NCBI GenBank assembly: GCA_001898415.1
Contig: MKTU01000024.1
Span: 62,001 to 126,000, forward strand
Length of the DNA: 64,000 nt
DNA from: Rhodanobacter sp. 67-28
Lineage (GTDB): Bacteria > Pseudomonadota > Gammaproteobacteria > Xanthomonadales > Rhodanobacteraceae
Direction of reading: 5' to 3'
The first letter of the stretch is position 1. The number at the start of each line of letters is the position of its first letter. Below, in pieces: positions 10,872 to 23,261 of the stretch. The position numbers were made by a program, and so were the translations under genes. A model generated the notes under the pieces. The model searched no databases and was not told the origin of the DNA. It saw nothing but the letters and a program-made list of their open reading frames with translations.

Positions 10872-12676
10872 CACATGGCGTCCTCCCAGCGGCGGGACAG
10901 GCGCATCGCCGACTGGATCAGCCCCACCAGCGAATAGGTCTGCGGGAAGTTTCCCCACGGCTCGCCCGTCTTCGGCGCGATGTCCTCCGAGAGCAGGCCC
11001 AGCGTGGTGCGCTGGGCGAGCATGTTCTCGAAGGTGGTGCGGGCGCGCTTCTCGCGGCCGGTGGCGGCAAGCGCGTCGATGTACCAGAACGTGCAGATGT
11101 TGAAGCTGGTTTCCGGCGCGCCGAAGTCGTCCGGCGCGATGTAGCGGAACATGTAGTCGCCATGGCCGAGCTTGTCGCCGATCGCGTCGACGGTGGCGAC
11201 GAAGCGGGGGTCGCTCGCCTGGACGAACCCGATGTCGGCCAGCAGCAGCAGGCTGGCGTCCAGCCGCTCTCCGTCGTAGGCGTCGACGAAATGGCCAAGC
11301 TTTTCGTTCCAGGTGCGCGCTTCGATGCGCCCGTGCAGCGCGGCCGCCTCGTCATGCCACCAGCGCGCGCGGTCCTCCAGCCCCAGCTCGGTGGCGATGT
11401 GCGCCAGACGGTCGCACGCGGCCCAGCACATCGCCGCCGAGTAGGTGTGCACGGCCATGCGCCCGCGGTACTCCCACAGGCCGGCATCGGGCTCTTCGGC
11501 CATGCGCAGTGCGGTCTTGCCCAGCTGCTCCAGCCGCTCGAACGTCACCTTGTCGCCGCGATGCTGCAGGCGCTGGTCGAAGAACAGTTGTGCCGAGGCC
11601 AGCAGCACCGAGCCGTAGACATCGTTCTGGCGCTGCTGCCATGCGTCGTTGCCCACGCGTACCGGCCCGTCTCCGCGGTAGCCGGCCAGCGTGTCGACCT
11701 GCCGCTCGGGCAATTGCTCGGCAAAGGTGATCCCGAACACCGGGCCGAGTTCGGCCTGCCCGCGGTTGGCGACCAGGTTGAAGGCGTAGCGGATGTACTC
11801 CTCCATCGAGCGCGTGGCGCCCAGCCGGTTGAGGCCGCGCACGGTGAAGGCGGCGTCGCGCAGCCAGCAGTAGCGGTAATCCCAGGTGCGCCCGCTGCCG
11901 GGCGACTCCGGGATCGAGGTGGTCAACGCCGCCACGATCGCGCCGGTGGCCTCGTACTGGCACAGCTTCAGCGTGATCGCGGCGCGGATCACCGCCTCCT
12001 GCCACTCGAACGGGATGGACAGGTAGCGGGTCCATTCGCGCCAGTAGTCCAGCGTGCGTTCCAGTGCCAGGTGGATGAAGTCCGACACGTTGCCTTCCAG
12101 CGTCTCATCCGGACCGAACAGGAAGTGCGCGGGCTGCTCCAGGCCGAATGGCAGGCCGCGTTCGACCATCAGCGGCGCCACGTCGCAGGTCAGTCGCTGG
12201 ATGGTGTCGCTCAGCAGGTAGCGGATGTGGTTGCTGCCGGAGGTGGTCTGCGGCGTGCGCGCGCCGTAGTCGCACAGCGGGCGCATGCGGACGCGGATGC
12301 GCGGCGAACCGGAGATCGGCGCCACGCGCCGCGCCAGCATTTCGGGATGGTAGAGCCGGCCGGAGGCGCGGTGGCGCGGGGCGAAGTCGGTGATCTCGAT
12401 CGCGCCGCCCTGGCGGTCGAACAGCCGCGTGACCAGCACCGCGGTGTTGCGCAGGTAGAACTGCTCGGCATGGTCGAAGTGCTCCAGCTCGATGGCCCAG
12501 TCCCCGCCGGGGAGGGTCGGCGAGAGCAGGCTGCAGAAGCTGGCGTCGGCATCGAACCGCGGCAGACAACACCAGACGATGCGCGCGTGGCTGTCGACCA
12601 GCGCGGCCACGCTGCCGTTGCCGATCACGCCCAGTTCAAGACTGGCGCGAGGTTTCTCGTTCGGATGGTCGGGCAT
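10871..12676 (-). CDS. Glycoside hydrolase family 15 protein (glucoamylase/trehalase type)
   Basis: A 601-residue GH15 protein with an N-terminal beta-sandwich domain ([20 protein letters not shown], typical of the family) and an (alpha/alpha)6 barrel. The barrel shows [19 protein letters not shown] (as [14 protein letters not shown]), the usual substrate-site signature, and a C-terminal [16 protein letters not shown] region with a likely catalytic Glu. Members hydrolyse alpha-glucosidic bonds of maltodextrins, isomaltose or trehalose; substrate cannot be fixed from sequence. It overlaps otsB by 41 bases and touches otsA, so it belongs to the trehalose operon and may recycle trehalose or feed glucose into it. 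Confidence 0.88.
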   Translation of the reverse strand: MPDHPNEKPRASLELGVIGNGSVAALVDSHARIVWCCLPRFDADASFCSLLSPTLPGGDWAIELEHFDHAEQFYLRNTAVLVTRLFDRQGGAIEITDFAPRHRASGRLYHPEMLARRVAPISGSPRIRVRMRPLCDYGARTPQTTSGSNHIRYLLSDTIQRLTCDVAPLMVERGLPFGLEQPAHFLFGPDETLEGNVSDFIHLALERTLDYWREWTRYLSIPFEWQEAVIRAAITLKLCQYEATGAIVAALTTSIPESPGSGRTWDYRYCWLRDAAFTVRGLNRLGATRSMEEYIRYAFNLVANRGQAELGPVFGITFAEQLPERQVDTLAGYRGDGPVRVGNDAWQQRQNDVYGSVLLASAQLFFDQRLQHRGDKVTFERLEQLGKTALRMAEEPDAGLWEYRGRMAVHTYSAAMCWAACDRLAHIATELGLEDRARWWHDEAAALHGRIEARTWNEKLGHFVDAYDGERLDASLLLLADIGFVQASDPRFVATVDAIGDKLGHGDYMFRYIAPDDFGAPETSFNICTFWYIDALAATGREKRARTTFENMLAQRTTLGLLSEDIAPKTGEPWGNFPQTYSLVGLIQSAMRLSRRWEDAM

Positions 12677-13475
12677 GGGTGGGGGCTCCTTGCATCAGTG
12701 CGCCCAGGACGCGGGCCAGCCAGGCGATCGTGGCGACCGGATCGGGCAGGGTGAAGCGCGCGGCGCTGGGATGGCGGTCACCGACGCGGACACTGAGTCC
12801 GTGCGCGCGATTGACCGCGTCGAAGGCGTGCTCGTCGGTGAGGTCGTCGCCGAGGTAGACCGGCAGCCGGCCCTTGAACGGTTCGCCTTGCAGCAGTTCG
12901 GCGACGGCGCGGCCCTTGTCCATGCCGCCTGGCTTGAACTCCAGCACGCGGCGACCGGCCTGCAGTTCGTAGCCGGGCAGATGGGCGATCGCGCCGATGG
13001 CCGCCTCGCGCAACTGTTGCCACTCGTCCGACGACCCGCGGCAGTGCAGCGCGACCGCCTGCTGCTTGTTTTCCAGCTGCACGCCGGCAAAGCGCGCGGC
13101 CAGCGCCTGCGCCTCGTGTTGCATGCGCGCCTGTTGCAGCGGCATCACCACGTGGCGGCGCAGTTCGCCGGTAGCCGCGCGCAGCTCCACTCCGTGCAGG
13201 CCGATGGCGGCCCGGTGTGGGCGCTCGAACAGGCGGTCGATGTCGTCCAGCCGGCGCCCGCTGACCAGCGCCAGCGCGCCGTCGGTCGCCCCGTGCAGCG
13301 CGTCGAGCAGGGCGAGCAGCTCGTTGTCTACGCGCACCGCATGCGGGTCATCAGCGAAGTCGAGCAAGGTGCCGTCCACGTCCAGCAACAGCGCCCAGGC
13401 AGTGCCTGCAGTGGGCAGCGGCGGAGGGGGAAGCGGCGCGTGGGTCGTGGCGTTGGCGGGGCGTGGCGTGGACAT
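12636..13475 (-). CDS. otsB: Trehalose-6-phosphate phosphatase OtsB (HAD superfamily)
   Basis: OtsB dephosphorylates trehalose 6-phosphate. The product is 279 residues, with HAD motif [13 protein letters not shown] (nucleophile Asp), motif II SGRR, the Lys-containing [13 protein letters not shown] and motif [17 protein letters not shown] 13475 ([14 protein letters not shown]) is followed by a Pro-rich lead before the HAD fold. First gene of the operon; its 3' end overlaps the GH15 start by 41 bases, which suggests tightly coupled expression. It is divergent from clpB across 160 bases. Confidence 0.93.
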   Translation of the reverse strand: MSTPRPANATTHAPLPPPPLPTAGTAWALLLDVDGTLLDFADDPHAVRVDNELLALLDALHGATDGALALVSGRRLDDIDRLFERPHRAAIGLHGVELRAATGELRRHVVMPLQQARMQHEAQALAARFAGVQLENKQQAVALHCRGSSDEWQQLREAAIGAIAHLPGYELQAGRRVLEFKPGGMDKGRAVAELLQGEPFKGRLPVYLGDDLTDEHAFDAVNRAHGLSVRVGDRHPSAARFTLPDPVATIAWLARVLGALMQGAPTHARPSERETSRQS

Positions 13476-13562
13476 CGGGCCGCACCGTAACAGGGTGAAT
13501 GTGAAGAGCCGGCCATGCGCCGCGTGCGGCCACGGTGAACGGCGATCGGCGGACCGGGCCAG

Positions 13563-13590
13563 CTTGAATCGGTGCATTCCGGCCACACGT
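13563..13590 (+). promoter_or_regulatory. Possible sigma-32 (heat-shock) promoter of clpB
   Basis: CTTGAA at 13563-13568 matches the sigma-32 -35 element. After 14 bases, CCACACGT at 13583-13590 partly matches CCCCATNT. The predicted start of transcription would lie about 40 bases before the clpB ATG. Confidence 0.45.
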
Positions 13591-13635
13591 TTGCGCCGTG
13601 GCGATTGCCGCCCTACCGATGCGGGGATTCTCGAC

Positions 13636-16221
<2,586 letters not shown>

Positions 16222-16230
16222 CCGCGGGTC

Positions 16231-16266
16231 AACCCGGCGCGGCGGATGCTTCCGGCGCGCCGGGTT
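16231..16266. terminator. Stem-loop downstream of clpB
   Basis: AACCCGGCGCG (16231-16241) pairs perfectly with CGCGCCGGGTT (16256-16266), an 11-bp stem with a 14-base loop. There is no T tract. Its place between the ends of convergent clpB and the TonB receptor gene suggests a two-way transcription barrier. Confidence 0.6.
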
Positions 16267-16334
16267 CGGTGTCGGTTCCCGTGTGGAGGCCGCAGCGCAG
16301 ATCCCGCGCGTCGACCTTGCCCCAGCCGATCAGC

Positions 16335-18755
16335 TCACCAGTGATAGGCCACCGTGCCGTAGTAGTACGCGCCGCTGAAGCCGAACGGCGACGAGCCCGA
16401 GTAGGTCAGGATGCCGTGGAAGTTGTTGGCGGCGCTGCTGCGTTCGGGGTAGGCGTTGTTGAGGTCGTTGGCGCCCACGGCGAAGGTCCAGTTGTTCCAG
16501 GCGTAGTTCGCGTTGGCATCGAGCACGAAGCGTGCGCCGTAGGTCTGGTCCGTGGCCGGGTTGTTGCCCAGCGTGGTGAACTGGCCGTAGCGGGTCAGCT
16601 GGCCGTGGAAGCTCCAGTTGCCGACGTTCCAGTCGGTGGCGAGGAACGCCTTGGTGCGCGGGGCACCCTTGGTGATGCGGCCCTGTTCGGTGCGGTCGAT
16701 GATCGGCAAGGTCAGCCCGACCAGGCCCAGTTGCGGCGGGTTCGGCGCGATCGCGCGGATGTCGGTCTTGTTGTAGTTCACTCCGCCGGTGAACTTCAGC
16801 GCGGAGTGTTCCAGCTGCAGCGGCCAGGTGGCCACCAGGTCGACGCCGCGCGTGCGCGTGTCGACCGCGTTGGTGAAGAAGCGGCCGCCGCTGACGAACG
16901 GAATGCCCACCGAGGTGAGGTAATCCTGCACGGGCGTTCCGACCAGGTTGCCGCTGAGGATGATCCGGTGGTCGATGTCGATCTGGTAGAAATCCAGTGT
17001 GGTGTACAAGCCGCTGGAAGGGGTCAGCACCAAACCGAGGCTGTAGTTGCGCGATTTCTCCGGCTTCAGTGCCTGCGCACCCAGCGCCTGCGCGGCGGGG
17101 TTGCTGACCGGGAAGGTACGGATCGTGTACGGGATCAGGTTGCCGCTGCCGTCGGCGACGAAGTTGATCGCGGTGCTGGAGTAGTACTCCTGCTGCAGCG
17201 AAGGCGCGCGGAAACCGTTCGACACGGTGCCGCGCAGGGCCAGCGTGTCGGTCAACGCGAAACGCCCGGACAACTTGGCCGAGGTGGTGCCGCCGAAATC
17301 GCTGTAATGCTCGCGGCGCACCGCCAGCCCGGCAGAGAGCTTGTCGGTGAGGTCGCTCTCCAGGTCCACGTAAAGCGCGCGGCTTTTGCGCGAGTGCGAG
17401 CCGGCGTCGCCGGGCTGGTAGCCGGGGAACACCTGCGCGCCGGAGCCGGCGTACGAGGCCGCGTCGCCCTGCTTGAGGGTGAACTCCTCGCGGCGGTATT
17501 CCAGGCCCCAGGCCACGGACAAGCCGTTCGGCAGCATGGCGGGCTGGAAGTCGCGGCTGAAGTCGGCGTTGTAGACATCCTGCCGGTTGGTCAGGGTGCC
17601 GATGTAGAAGCCGGTGGGCGAATCCGGGTCCAGCGAGTAGTTGTAGGTGTCGCTGGTGTGCAGCTTCCAGTGGTTGCCGCCGGTGTTGGCGCTGAGGTCG
17701 TAATGCCAGCCGGCCACCGTGCCGCGCAAGCCGAGCACTTCGCTGTCGTCGCGGATCGCGCTGTTCTCGATCGGCAGATAGCCGTCCGGATAGACCGCCG
17801 CCGCGCCGGGGTAGCTGCCGGCATAGGTCGACAGCGAACGGAAGAAGCCGCCGGCGCTGACGTCGCGCTTGTTGAACAGGCTGAAGGCGTAGAGCTGCGC
17901 GTTCGGGGTGAAGTCGTACTGCAGGTTGATCGCCGCCTGCCTGGCCCGCACCAGCGGGATGCCGTAGTGGAAGGTGACTTGCCCGTAGCTGGGATCACCC
18001 GGGTAGCGCACGTCGGCACCGGCACGATTGGTCGGGTCCTGGTGGCTGGCGTTCGCGCTCAGGTGCACCCAGCCCTTGTCGCCGAGTTTGAAGCCGCCAT
18101 CGGCGCCGCCCTGCCAGGTGGTGCCGTCACCCTTGCTGTACTGGCCGCCGGTGAGGCTGAGCGAGCCGTGTTGCGCGCCACCCTTGAGGATGATGTTGAT
18201 CACGCCGGCGATCGCGTCCGAACCGTATTGCGCCGCGGCGCCGTCGCGCAGTACCTCGACGCGCTCGATCGCGTTGACCGGGATCGCGTTGATGTCCACC
18301 GGCGAGGAGCCGCGGCCCAGTGAGCCGTTGACGTTGACGATCGCGGTGGTGTGCTGGCGCTTGCCGTTGATCAGCACCAGCGTCTGGTCCGGCGAGAGCC
18401 CGCGCAGTTGCGCGGGCTGGATCGCGTCGGTGGCGTCAGTCACCGAGGGCTGCGGAAAGTTGAACGAGGGCAGCAGCACGCGCAGCGCGGTGGCCAGGTC
18501 GGTGGCACCGGTACCGACCAGGTCCTTCGGCGTCAGCACGTCGATCGGCGCCAGCGAGGTGGCTTCGGTGCGGTCGAACACGCGGGTGCCGGTGACCACC
18601 ACCGCCTGCAGTGCGGTGACATCCTTGGCGGCAGGCTTGTCCGGCGCGGCGCCGGGGTCCTGGGCGCGCGCGGGCAGGGAGAGGGAAAACGAGGACAGGA
18701 CGAGGGCGATGGCGGCGGCGAGGCCGCCCCGGATCGGGAATGATTTGGCTTGCAT
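16335..18755 (-). CDS. TonB-dependent outer membrane receptor
   Basis: An 806-residue TonB-dependent receptor. ATG 18755 gives MQAKSFPIRGGLAAA with a signal peptide cut after ARAQ near residue 32. The plug domain follows (VVVTGTRVFDRTEATSLAPIDVL, and RVEVLRDGAAAQYGSDAIAGVINIIL), then a 22-strand barrel with Tyr/Trp-rich repeats and a terminal aromatic residue (GTVAYHW). Transport is powered by TonB-ExbBD. The plug style (ISPVDINAIPVNAIERVEVLRDG-like) is common among receptors for plant sugars or siderophores in this order; substrate is unknown. No transport or regulator gene sits beside it. Confidence 0.9.
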   Translation of the reverse strand: MQAKSFPIRGGLAAAIALVLSSFSLSLPARAQDPGAAPDKPAAKDVTALQAVVVTGTRVFDRTEATSLAPIDVLTPKDLVGTGATDLATALRVLLPSFNFPQPSVTDATDAIQPAQLRGLSPDQTLVLINGKRQHTTAIVNVNGSLGRGSSPVDINAIPVNAIERVEVLRDGAAAQYGSDAIAGVINIILKGGAQHGSLSLTGGQYSKGDGTTWQGGADGGFKLGDKGWVHLSANASHQDPTNRAGADVRYPGDPSYGQVTFHYGIPLVRARQAAINLQYDFTPNAQLYAFSLFNKRDVSAGGFFRSLSTYAGSYPGAAAVYPDGYLPIENSAIRDDSEVLGLRGTVAGWHYDLSANTGGNHWKLHTSDTYNYSLDPDSPTGFYIGTLTNRQDVYNADFSRDFQPAMLPNGLSVAWGLEYRREEFTLKQGDAASYAGSGAQVFPGYQPGDAGSHSRKSRALYVDLESDLTDKLSAGLAVRREHYSDFGGTTSAKLSGRFALTDTLALRGTVSNGFRAPSLQQEYYSSTAINFVADGSGNLIPYTIRTFPVSNPAAQALGAQALKPEKSRNYSLGLVLTPSSGLYTTLDFYQIDIDHRIILSGNLVGTPVQDYLTSVGIPFVSGGRFFTNAVDTRTRGVDLVATWPLQLEHSALKFTGGVNYNKTDIRAIAPNPPQLGLVGLTLPIIDRTEQGRITKGAPRTKAFLATDWNVGNWSFHGQLTRYGQFTTLGNNPATDQTYGARFVLDANANYAWNNWTFAVGANDLNNAYPERSSAANNFHGILTYSGSSPFGFSGAYYYGTVAYHW

Positions 18756-18861
18756 GCGCGAACCCCGGGCAATGGCGAGCATGTAGTCGGCGGGTCCATG
18801 ACTGCGACCTGGCACGCGCATTCGCTCGGGGATGTGGTGTCGTGCGTCCCTGACGGGCTCG

Positions 18862-18891
18862 AACTTAGGTTGCTGCAGAATGACCTGTCAA
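18862..18891 (-). promoter_or_regulatory. Candidate sigma-70 promoter of the TonB receptor gene
   Basis: On the minus strand a consensus TTGACA (-35) lies at 18891-18886. After 18 bases a weak -10 TAAGTT lies at 18867-18862. It would give a leader of roughly 100 bases. The -35 is perfect but the -10 matches only three of six. Confidence 0.35.
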
Positions 18892-19025
18892 GCGCGGCGC
18901 CGTCGGCGCGGCGAAGGAACTTGCGAGGGGCTTGCGCCATCCTCCGCACGAGCGCCTCGCGAACGCATCATGGCGCCATCGGTGCCACGCAAACGGCGAC
19001 ATGATGCAGGCGTGGCTGCGCTCGC

Positions 19026-19055
19026 GCGGATCGGGCACCGGTGTGCCCGATCCGC
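19026..19055 (-). terminator. Hairpin after the CsgG-family gene
   Basis: A perfect 13-bp stem (arms 19026-19038 and 19043-19055) with a 4-base loop lies 50 bases past the stop of the CsgG-family gene. It lacks a U tract, so it may act as a 3'-end stabiliser as well as a terminator. Confidence 0.65.
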
Positions 19056-19104
19056 ATCCGGTGGTGCGCGGCCGGGCTTCGACATCGAGAACCCGGCGAC
19101 CTCT

Positions 19105-19833
19105 TCAGTCGAGATCCAGCGAATCGCGGTCGCCCTGGCGACGCTTCTGTTCCTTCTGCTCGTAGCGGGCCTCGCAGCCGTCGCGCTTGACCATGGCGCA
19201 GTCGAGATAATCGGTGGCCTCGATCAGCGCGGCGCGCACCGCCTTGCTGGCCGGTGTCTTCTCCTTGTGGCCGAAGTCGCCGCCGACGCCGCGGGTGTAG
19301 CCGCTCAGGCGAATCGCCTTGTCGGTGCTGCGCCCTTCCACCGTGCGCGAGAACACGACCTCCGAGGTTTCCGCGTCGATCACGCGCAGGTCGATCGCCA
19401 CATAGGCCTTGGCCTGGCCGCCGCCGACGTGGAAGCCCGCGAAGCTGAGGCCGCCGCCGGTGTTGGAGGTGTCTTCCGTGTACGAGGCGACGCTGCCGGT
19501 GATCAGGTACTGCGCACCGGTGATGTTGCCGGTGTGCGGACTGCTGCCCGGGCGCATGCGGTAGGAGCTGGCCAGATCCTGCTCGGCCAGCACGGCGTTG
19601 ATCTTCTGCCGCTCGATCACCTTGAAGTCGCCGGTGGCGCTGAGTTCGTTGCTGAGCACGTCAGCCAGTTGCGAGCCGACGCCGCCGTGCCACCAGGCGA
19701 CGGAGTCACTGTTGTTGGTGAAGTCGACCACCGCGACGGTCAAGGTCGGTGCTTCGCGGGCCATGGCGGCGCCACTCGCCAGCACGGCAAGCGCCAGCAT
19801 GGTGCCGGTGGCAAATCGTCGTGTTCGTTTCAT
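19105..19833 (-). CDS. CsgG-family secreted/periplasmic protein
   Basis: A 242-residue protein with a clear signal peptide (MKRTRRFATGTMLALAVLAS, cleaved after AMA near residue 25). The body matches the CsgG/curli-assembly fold: VAVVDFTNNSD, GVGSQLADVLSNELSATGDF and KVIERQKINAVLAEQDL, followed by AQYLITGSVASYTED and a DLRVIDAETSEVVFSRTVEG strand pair. There is no lipobox Cys, unlike true CsgG, so it is unlikely to be the curli pore. Related stand-alone proteins are envelope proteins of unknown role. AGGGGACAAC before ATG 19833 is a good ribosome site. No csgA/B/E/F neighbours. The C-terminus is charged (EQKEQKRRQGDRDSLDLD). Confidence 0.75.
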   Translation of the reverse strand: MKRTRRFATGTMLALAVLASGAAMAREAPTLTVAVVDFTNNSDSVAWWHGGVGSQLADVLSNELSATGDFKVIERQKINAVLAEQDLASSYRMRPGSSPHTGNITGAQYLITGSVASYTEDTSNTGGGLSFAGFHVGGGQAKAYVAIDLRVIDAETSEVVFSRTVEGRSTDKAIRLSGYTRGVGGDFGHKEKTPASKAVRAALIEATDYLDCAMVKRDGCEARYEQKEQKRRQGDRDSLDLD

Positions 19834-20258
19834 CGTTGTCCCCTCCGCTTGATGGAGCGCTGATAACCCCCTGATTGCCGGCCCTCGCGCCGGCAAGCCG
19901 CGGCGCCGACGGCGTGGCCGACGCCGTGGCGGCGCCCACCCGGCTGCACCGCGTGCGGCGCAGGCCATAGTGGCCGTTTTTCGGCTCCCTGTTCAAGCGT
20001 GGCGCGCCGTGGACGTGTAGGCGCCGGCCGTGAAACCCTGTCCGCGGGATTCCGCCGGCCAGGTCGTCGCCCCTCCCGCGGCCGCCGGGAACCGCCGCCG
20101 CCCGCGGATCTGGCGACCACCCGGTGGCGCCGCTACGATGACGCCCTGTGCGTGCCGGCCCCGCGGCCCGGTCGCGCCGCCCGCGTTGAAATCGGCGCCG
20201 GCCCACCCGATATTGCGACCAGTCCCGCTCCATCCTGGTCCGGAGTCCAGAAACCACC
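19834..20258. other. 425-base gap upstream of the CsgG-family gene and fmdB-like gene
   Basis: The gap contains three inverted repeats on the side of the CsgG-family gene: 19875-19896 (8-bp stem TTGCCGGC / GCCGGCAA), 19902-19936 (14 paired bases with a 2-base bulge) and a small one around 19965-19977 (GGCCA / TGGCC). They would fold in the leader of the leftward transcript. The right half shows nothing recognisable before the fmdB-like start. Confidence 0.5.
19875..19936 (-). promoter_or_regulatory. Tandem hairpins in the likely leader of the CsgG-family mRNA
   Basis: Two strong hairpins follow each other: arms 19875-19882 / 19889-19896 with a 6-base loop, and arms 19902-19915 / 19921-19936 with a 5-base loop and a 2-base bulge. 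They end about 40 bases before the start codon at 19833. An attenuator or mRNA-stability element is possible; no known riboswitch class was recognised. Confidence 0.35.
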
Positions 20259-20582
20259 ATGCCCATCTACGAATTTGAATGCAGCGGCTGCGGCCATCGT
20301 TTTGATCGCCTGCAGAAGCTGTCCGATGCCGATCCCACCGTCTGCCCCGCCTGCGCGGCAGCCAAACTGCACCGCCGGGTCAGTGCGCCGGCGTTCCGCC
20401 TGGCCGGCAGCGGCTGGTACGAGACCGATTTCAAGAAGGACGGCGAGAAGAAGCACAATCTCGCCGGCACCACGGCGGGCGAGGGCAGCAAGCCGGCCCC
20501 GGAAGGCAAGCCGGCGGCGGCGCCGGAGGCGTCCACCGCCAAGCCCGCTGCACCCGCCAAGGCGGCCGCGGCGGCGGATTGA
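20259..20582 (+). CDS. FmdB-family zinc-ribbon protein
   Basis: A 107-residue small protein with the FmdB/CxxC_CxxC_SSSS zinc ribbon at residues 1-45: [13 protein letters not shown] and [16 protein letters not shown] supply the two Cys pairs. The central [10 protein letters not shown] is usual for the family. The C-terminal 40 residues are a low-complexity Ala/Pro/Lys tail. Role is unsettled; FmdB was first linked to formamidase regulation in Methylophilus. In many proteobacteria it sits directly before aspS, as here, which supports co-expression. Confidence 0.85.
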   Translation: MPIYEFECSGCGHRFDRLQKLSDADPTVCPACAAAKLHRRVSAPAFRLAGSGWYETDFKKDGEKKHNLAGTTAGEGSKPAPEGKPAAAPEASTAKPAAPAKAAAAAD

Positions 20583-20710
20583 GTCCGCCCGCGCGTCCTC
20601 CCGTTCGGCTCCAGCCGCGGCGGCCCGGCGTTTGCCGGAAGGCCGGCGATGCTAAGATTCCGGGTCTTTTCCCCCGTTCATGCCGCCAGTCGGCCCGGAG
20701 TTTCCAGCGC

Positions 20711-22474
20711 ATGCGCACGCATTACTGCGGCCTCGTCAACGAGGCCCTGATCGACCAGACCGTCACCCTCTGCGGCTGGGTCAACACGATCCGCCTGCAG
20801 GCGCACGTGGCCTTCGTCGACCTGCGTGACCACGAGGGCGTGGCGCAGGTGGTGATCGAGCGCGACAACGCCGCGGCGTTCGCCATCGCCGGCGAGATCG
20901 GCAATGAGTACTGCCTGCGTGTCACCGGCACGCTGCGTCGCCGGCTGGCGGCGAACGACAAGCTCAAGACCGGCACGGTCGAACTGCTCGCCGACCGCGT
21001 GGAGATCCTCAACGCGGCGAAGGACCTGCCGTTCGCGCTGCACGAGAATCCCAACGAGGACATGCGGATGACCTACCGCTACCTCGACCTGCGCCGCCCC
21101 GAGATGCAGGCGATGCTGCGCAAGCGCACACGTCTGGTGCAGACGCTGCGGCGCTACCTCGACGCGCGCGGTTTCCAGGACATCGAGACGCCGATCCTGA
21201 CCAAGGCCACGCCCGAGGGCGCGCGCGACTACCTGGTGCCCAGCCGCGTGCATCCGGGCCAGTTCTACGCGCTGCCGCAGTCGCCGCAGCTGTTCAAGCA
21301 GATCCTGATGATGGCCGGCTTCGACCGCTACTACCAGATCGCGCGCTGCTTCCGCGACGAGGACCTGCGCGCCGATCGCCAGCCGGAGTTCACCCAGCTC
21401 GACATGGAGTTCGCCTTCGTCGAGGAGAAGGACGTGCAGGACATGGTGGAGGACCTGATCCGCCACGTGTTCCGCGAGGTGCAGGGTGTGGAGCTCGATA
21501 CGAGCTTCCCGCGCATGACCTGGGCCGAAGCCATGCGCCGCTTCGGTTCGGACAAGCCGGACCTGCGCATCGCTCTGGAACTGGTCGACGTGGCCGACGC
21601 GCTGAAGGGCGTGGAGTTCAAGGTGTTCGCCGAACCGGCCAACGATCCGGCCGGCCGCGTGGCCGCGCTGCGCGTGCCCGGCGCTGCGGCGCTGTCGCGC
21701 AAGGACATCGACGGGCTCACCGAGTACGTCGCCCGCTACGGCGCCAGGGGGCTGGCCTGGATCAAGGTCGAGGATCGCGCGAAGGGCCGCGAGGGCATCA
21801 GCTCGCCGGTGGCCAAGTTCCTCGATGACATGGCGCTCGATGCCGTGCTCGATGCGACCGGCGCGCAATCCGGCGACATCGTGTTCGTCGGTGCGGGCAA
21901 GTGGAAGACCGTCACCGACTTCATGGGCGCGCTGCGGCTCAAGGTCGGCAAGGATCGTTCCCTGGTCGAGGAGGGCTGGAAGCCGCTGTGGGTTACCGAC
22001 TTCCCGATGTTCGAGTACGACGAGGACGAGCAGCGCTACGTGGCCCTGCATCATCCGTTCACCGCGCCGAAGATCGACGACATCGCCGACCTGAAGAGCC
22101 ATGCAGCCACTGCCGTCAGCCGCGGCTACGACATGGTGCTCAACGGCAACGAGATCGGCGGCGGCTCGATCCGCATCCATCGCCCGGAGATGCAGAGCGC
22201 GGTGTTCGGCCTGCTGGGCATCGGCGCCGACGAAGCGGAGGCCAAGTTCGGTTTCCTGCTCAAGGCACTGAAGTTCGGCGCGCCGCCGCACGGCGGCATC
22301 GCCTTCGGCATCGACCGCATCGCCGCGTTGATGGCCGGCACCGAGTCGATCCGCGACGTGATCGCCTTCCCCAAGACCACCAGCGCGCAGGACTTGATGA
22401 CCGACGCACCGTCGCCGGTATCCGCCGCCCAGCTGAAGGAGTTGTCGGTGGCGACCGTCGAGGGCAAGCCCTGA
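20711..22474 (+). CDS. aspS: Aspartyl-tRNA synthetase
   Basis: Class IIb aspartyl-tRNA synthetase, 587 residues. N-terminal OB anticodon-binding domain ([12 protein letters not shown]), motif 2 ([19 protein letters not shown]), a bacterial GAD insert at about 290-420 and motif 3 ([15 protein letters not shown]). The start ATG 20711 ([14 protein letters not shown]) matches the usual N-terminus. Because a separate GlnRS is encoded at 38672-40420 the organism charges Gln directly; whether AspRS is discriminating cannot be told from this window. Confidence 0.97.
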   Translation: MRTHYCGLVNEALIDQTVTLCGWVNTIRLQAHVAFVDLRDHEGVAQVVIERDNAAAFAIAGEIGNEYCLRVTGTLRRRLAANDKLKTGTVELLADRVEILNAAKDLPFALHENPNEDMRMTYRYLDLRRPEMQAMLRKRTRLVQTLRRYLDARGFQDIETPILTKATPEGARDYLVPSRVHPGQFYALPQSPQLFKQILMMAGFDRYYQIARCFRDEDLRADRQPEFTQLDMEFAFVEEKDVQDMVEDLIRHVFREVQGVELDTSFPRMTWAEAMRRFGSDKPDLRIALELVDVADALKGVEFKVFAEPANDPAGRVAALRVPGAAALSRKDIDGLTEYVARYGARGLAWIKVEDRAKGREGISSPVAKFLDDMALDAVLDATGAQSGDIVFVGAGKWKTVTDFMGALRLKVGKDRSLVEEGWKPLWVTDFPMFEYDEDEQRYVALHHPFTAPKIDDIADLKSHAATAVSRGYDMVLNGNEIGGGSIRIHRPEMQSAVFGLLGIGADEAEAKFGFLLKALKFGAPPHGGIAFGIDRIAALMAGTESIRDVIAFPKTTSAQDLMTDAPSPVSAAQLKELSVATVEGKP

Positions 22475-22523
22475 GGCGCGAGGCGCGTACCCTTGCCGAC
22501 AGCCGGTGGTGGCGAGACGCGTG

Positions 22524-23222
22524 ATGACCGAATCCCGAAATCCCGATCCCGAGTCCCGGCTGCAGGCCCACGTGATCCTGCTGCACGGCCTGTGGATGCG
22601 CGGGTTCGCGCTGTCCATGCTGCATCACCGGTTGATGGAGGCCGGCTTTCGCGTGCACCGCTTCGATTACCTGAGCGTGGCCGCCAGCCAGCAGCACATC
22701 CTGGATCGCCTGCACCAGCGCATCGCCACGCTGGCCGGCGAGGCCGACGCGGTGCACCTGGTCGGCCACAGCCTGGGCGGGCTGCTCGCGCTGCGGGCCT
22801 GCAGCGACGGCAAGGCGCTGCCGCCGGGACGCATCGTCTGCCTCGGCTCGCCACTGCGCGGCAGTGCCGCCGCGCGCGGTTTTGCCCGCTGGGGTCGCGG
22901 CGGCGAGCTGTTGCTGGGACACAACCGCCAACTGCTGGAAGAAGGTTTCGAGCGCTGGGATGGCGAGCGCGAGGTGGGCGTGATCGCCGGCCGCGTCGCG
23001 CTGGGGCTGGGCGCCGTGCTGGGTCAGCTGGAGGGCGAGCACGACGGCACCGTGGCGGTGGCCGAGACGCGCCTGCCGGGGTTGGCCGACCATTGCGTGG
23101 TCGAATCGAGCCACACCAGTCTGCTGTTCTCGCCGGAGGTGGCGCGGCGGGTGGCCTGTTTCCTGCGCGAGGGGCGATTTGCCGCGGAGCCGGGCGCCGG
23201 CACACCTGCCGATTTCAGGTAA
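22524..23222 (+). CDS. Alpha/beta hydrolase (lipase/esterase-like)
   Basis: About 232 residues with the alpha/beta-hydrolase core: HVILLHGLWM (oxyanion region), the nucleophile elbow GHSLGG at about residue 85, and a late His in VVESSHTSLLFS. The general pattern resembles small PGAP1-like or triacylglycerol-lipase-type hydrolases; substrate is unknown. The start is uncertain: ATG 22524 lies just before a GAATCCC-type repeat, so the first dozen codons (ESRNPDPESR) are repeat-derived, and the ordered fold begins at about LQAHVILLHG. It sits between aspS and yebC on the same strand. Confidence 0.75.
   Translation: MTESRNPDPESRLQAHVILLHGLWMRGFALSMLHHRLMEAGFRVHRFDYLSVAASQQHILDRLHQRIATLAGEADAVHLVGHSLGGLLALRACSDGKALPPGRIVCLGSPLRGSAAARGFARWGRGGELLLGHNRQLLEEGFERWDGEREVGVIAGRVALGLGAVLGQLEGEHDGTVAVAETRLPGLADHCVVESSHTSLLFSPEVARRVACFLREGRFAAEPGAGTPADFR
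22530..22557. repeat. Heptamer-type repeat at the 5' end of the hydrolase gene
   Basis: Units GAATCCC, GAAATCCC, GATCCC and GAGTCCC follow one another. They lie either in the leader or in the first codons of the hydrolase gene. Confidence 0.65.
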
Positions 23223-23261
23223 AATTGCCCGCTTGTCCAATCGCTTCATGCAGGAATCGCC

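Larger units (their letters stand above)
18756..19104. other. Intergenic region between the CsgG-family gene and the TonB receptor gene
   Basis: This 349-base stretch, read leftward, holds the 3' hairpin of the CsgG-family gene (19026-19055) and a candidate sigma-70 promoter for the receptor (18862-18891). No coding sequence with family similarity was found in either strand. Confidence 0.5.

Noticed and set aside
19105-19833. True curli pore CsgG
   Set aside because: No lipobox Cys after the signal peptide and no other csg genes; kept only as a CsgG-family protein.
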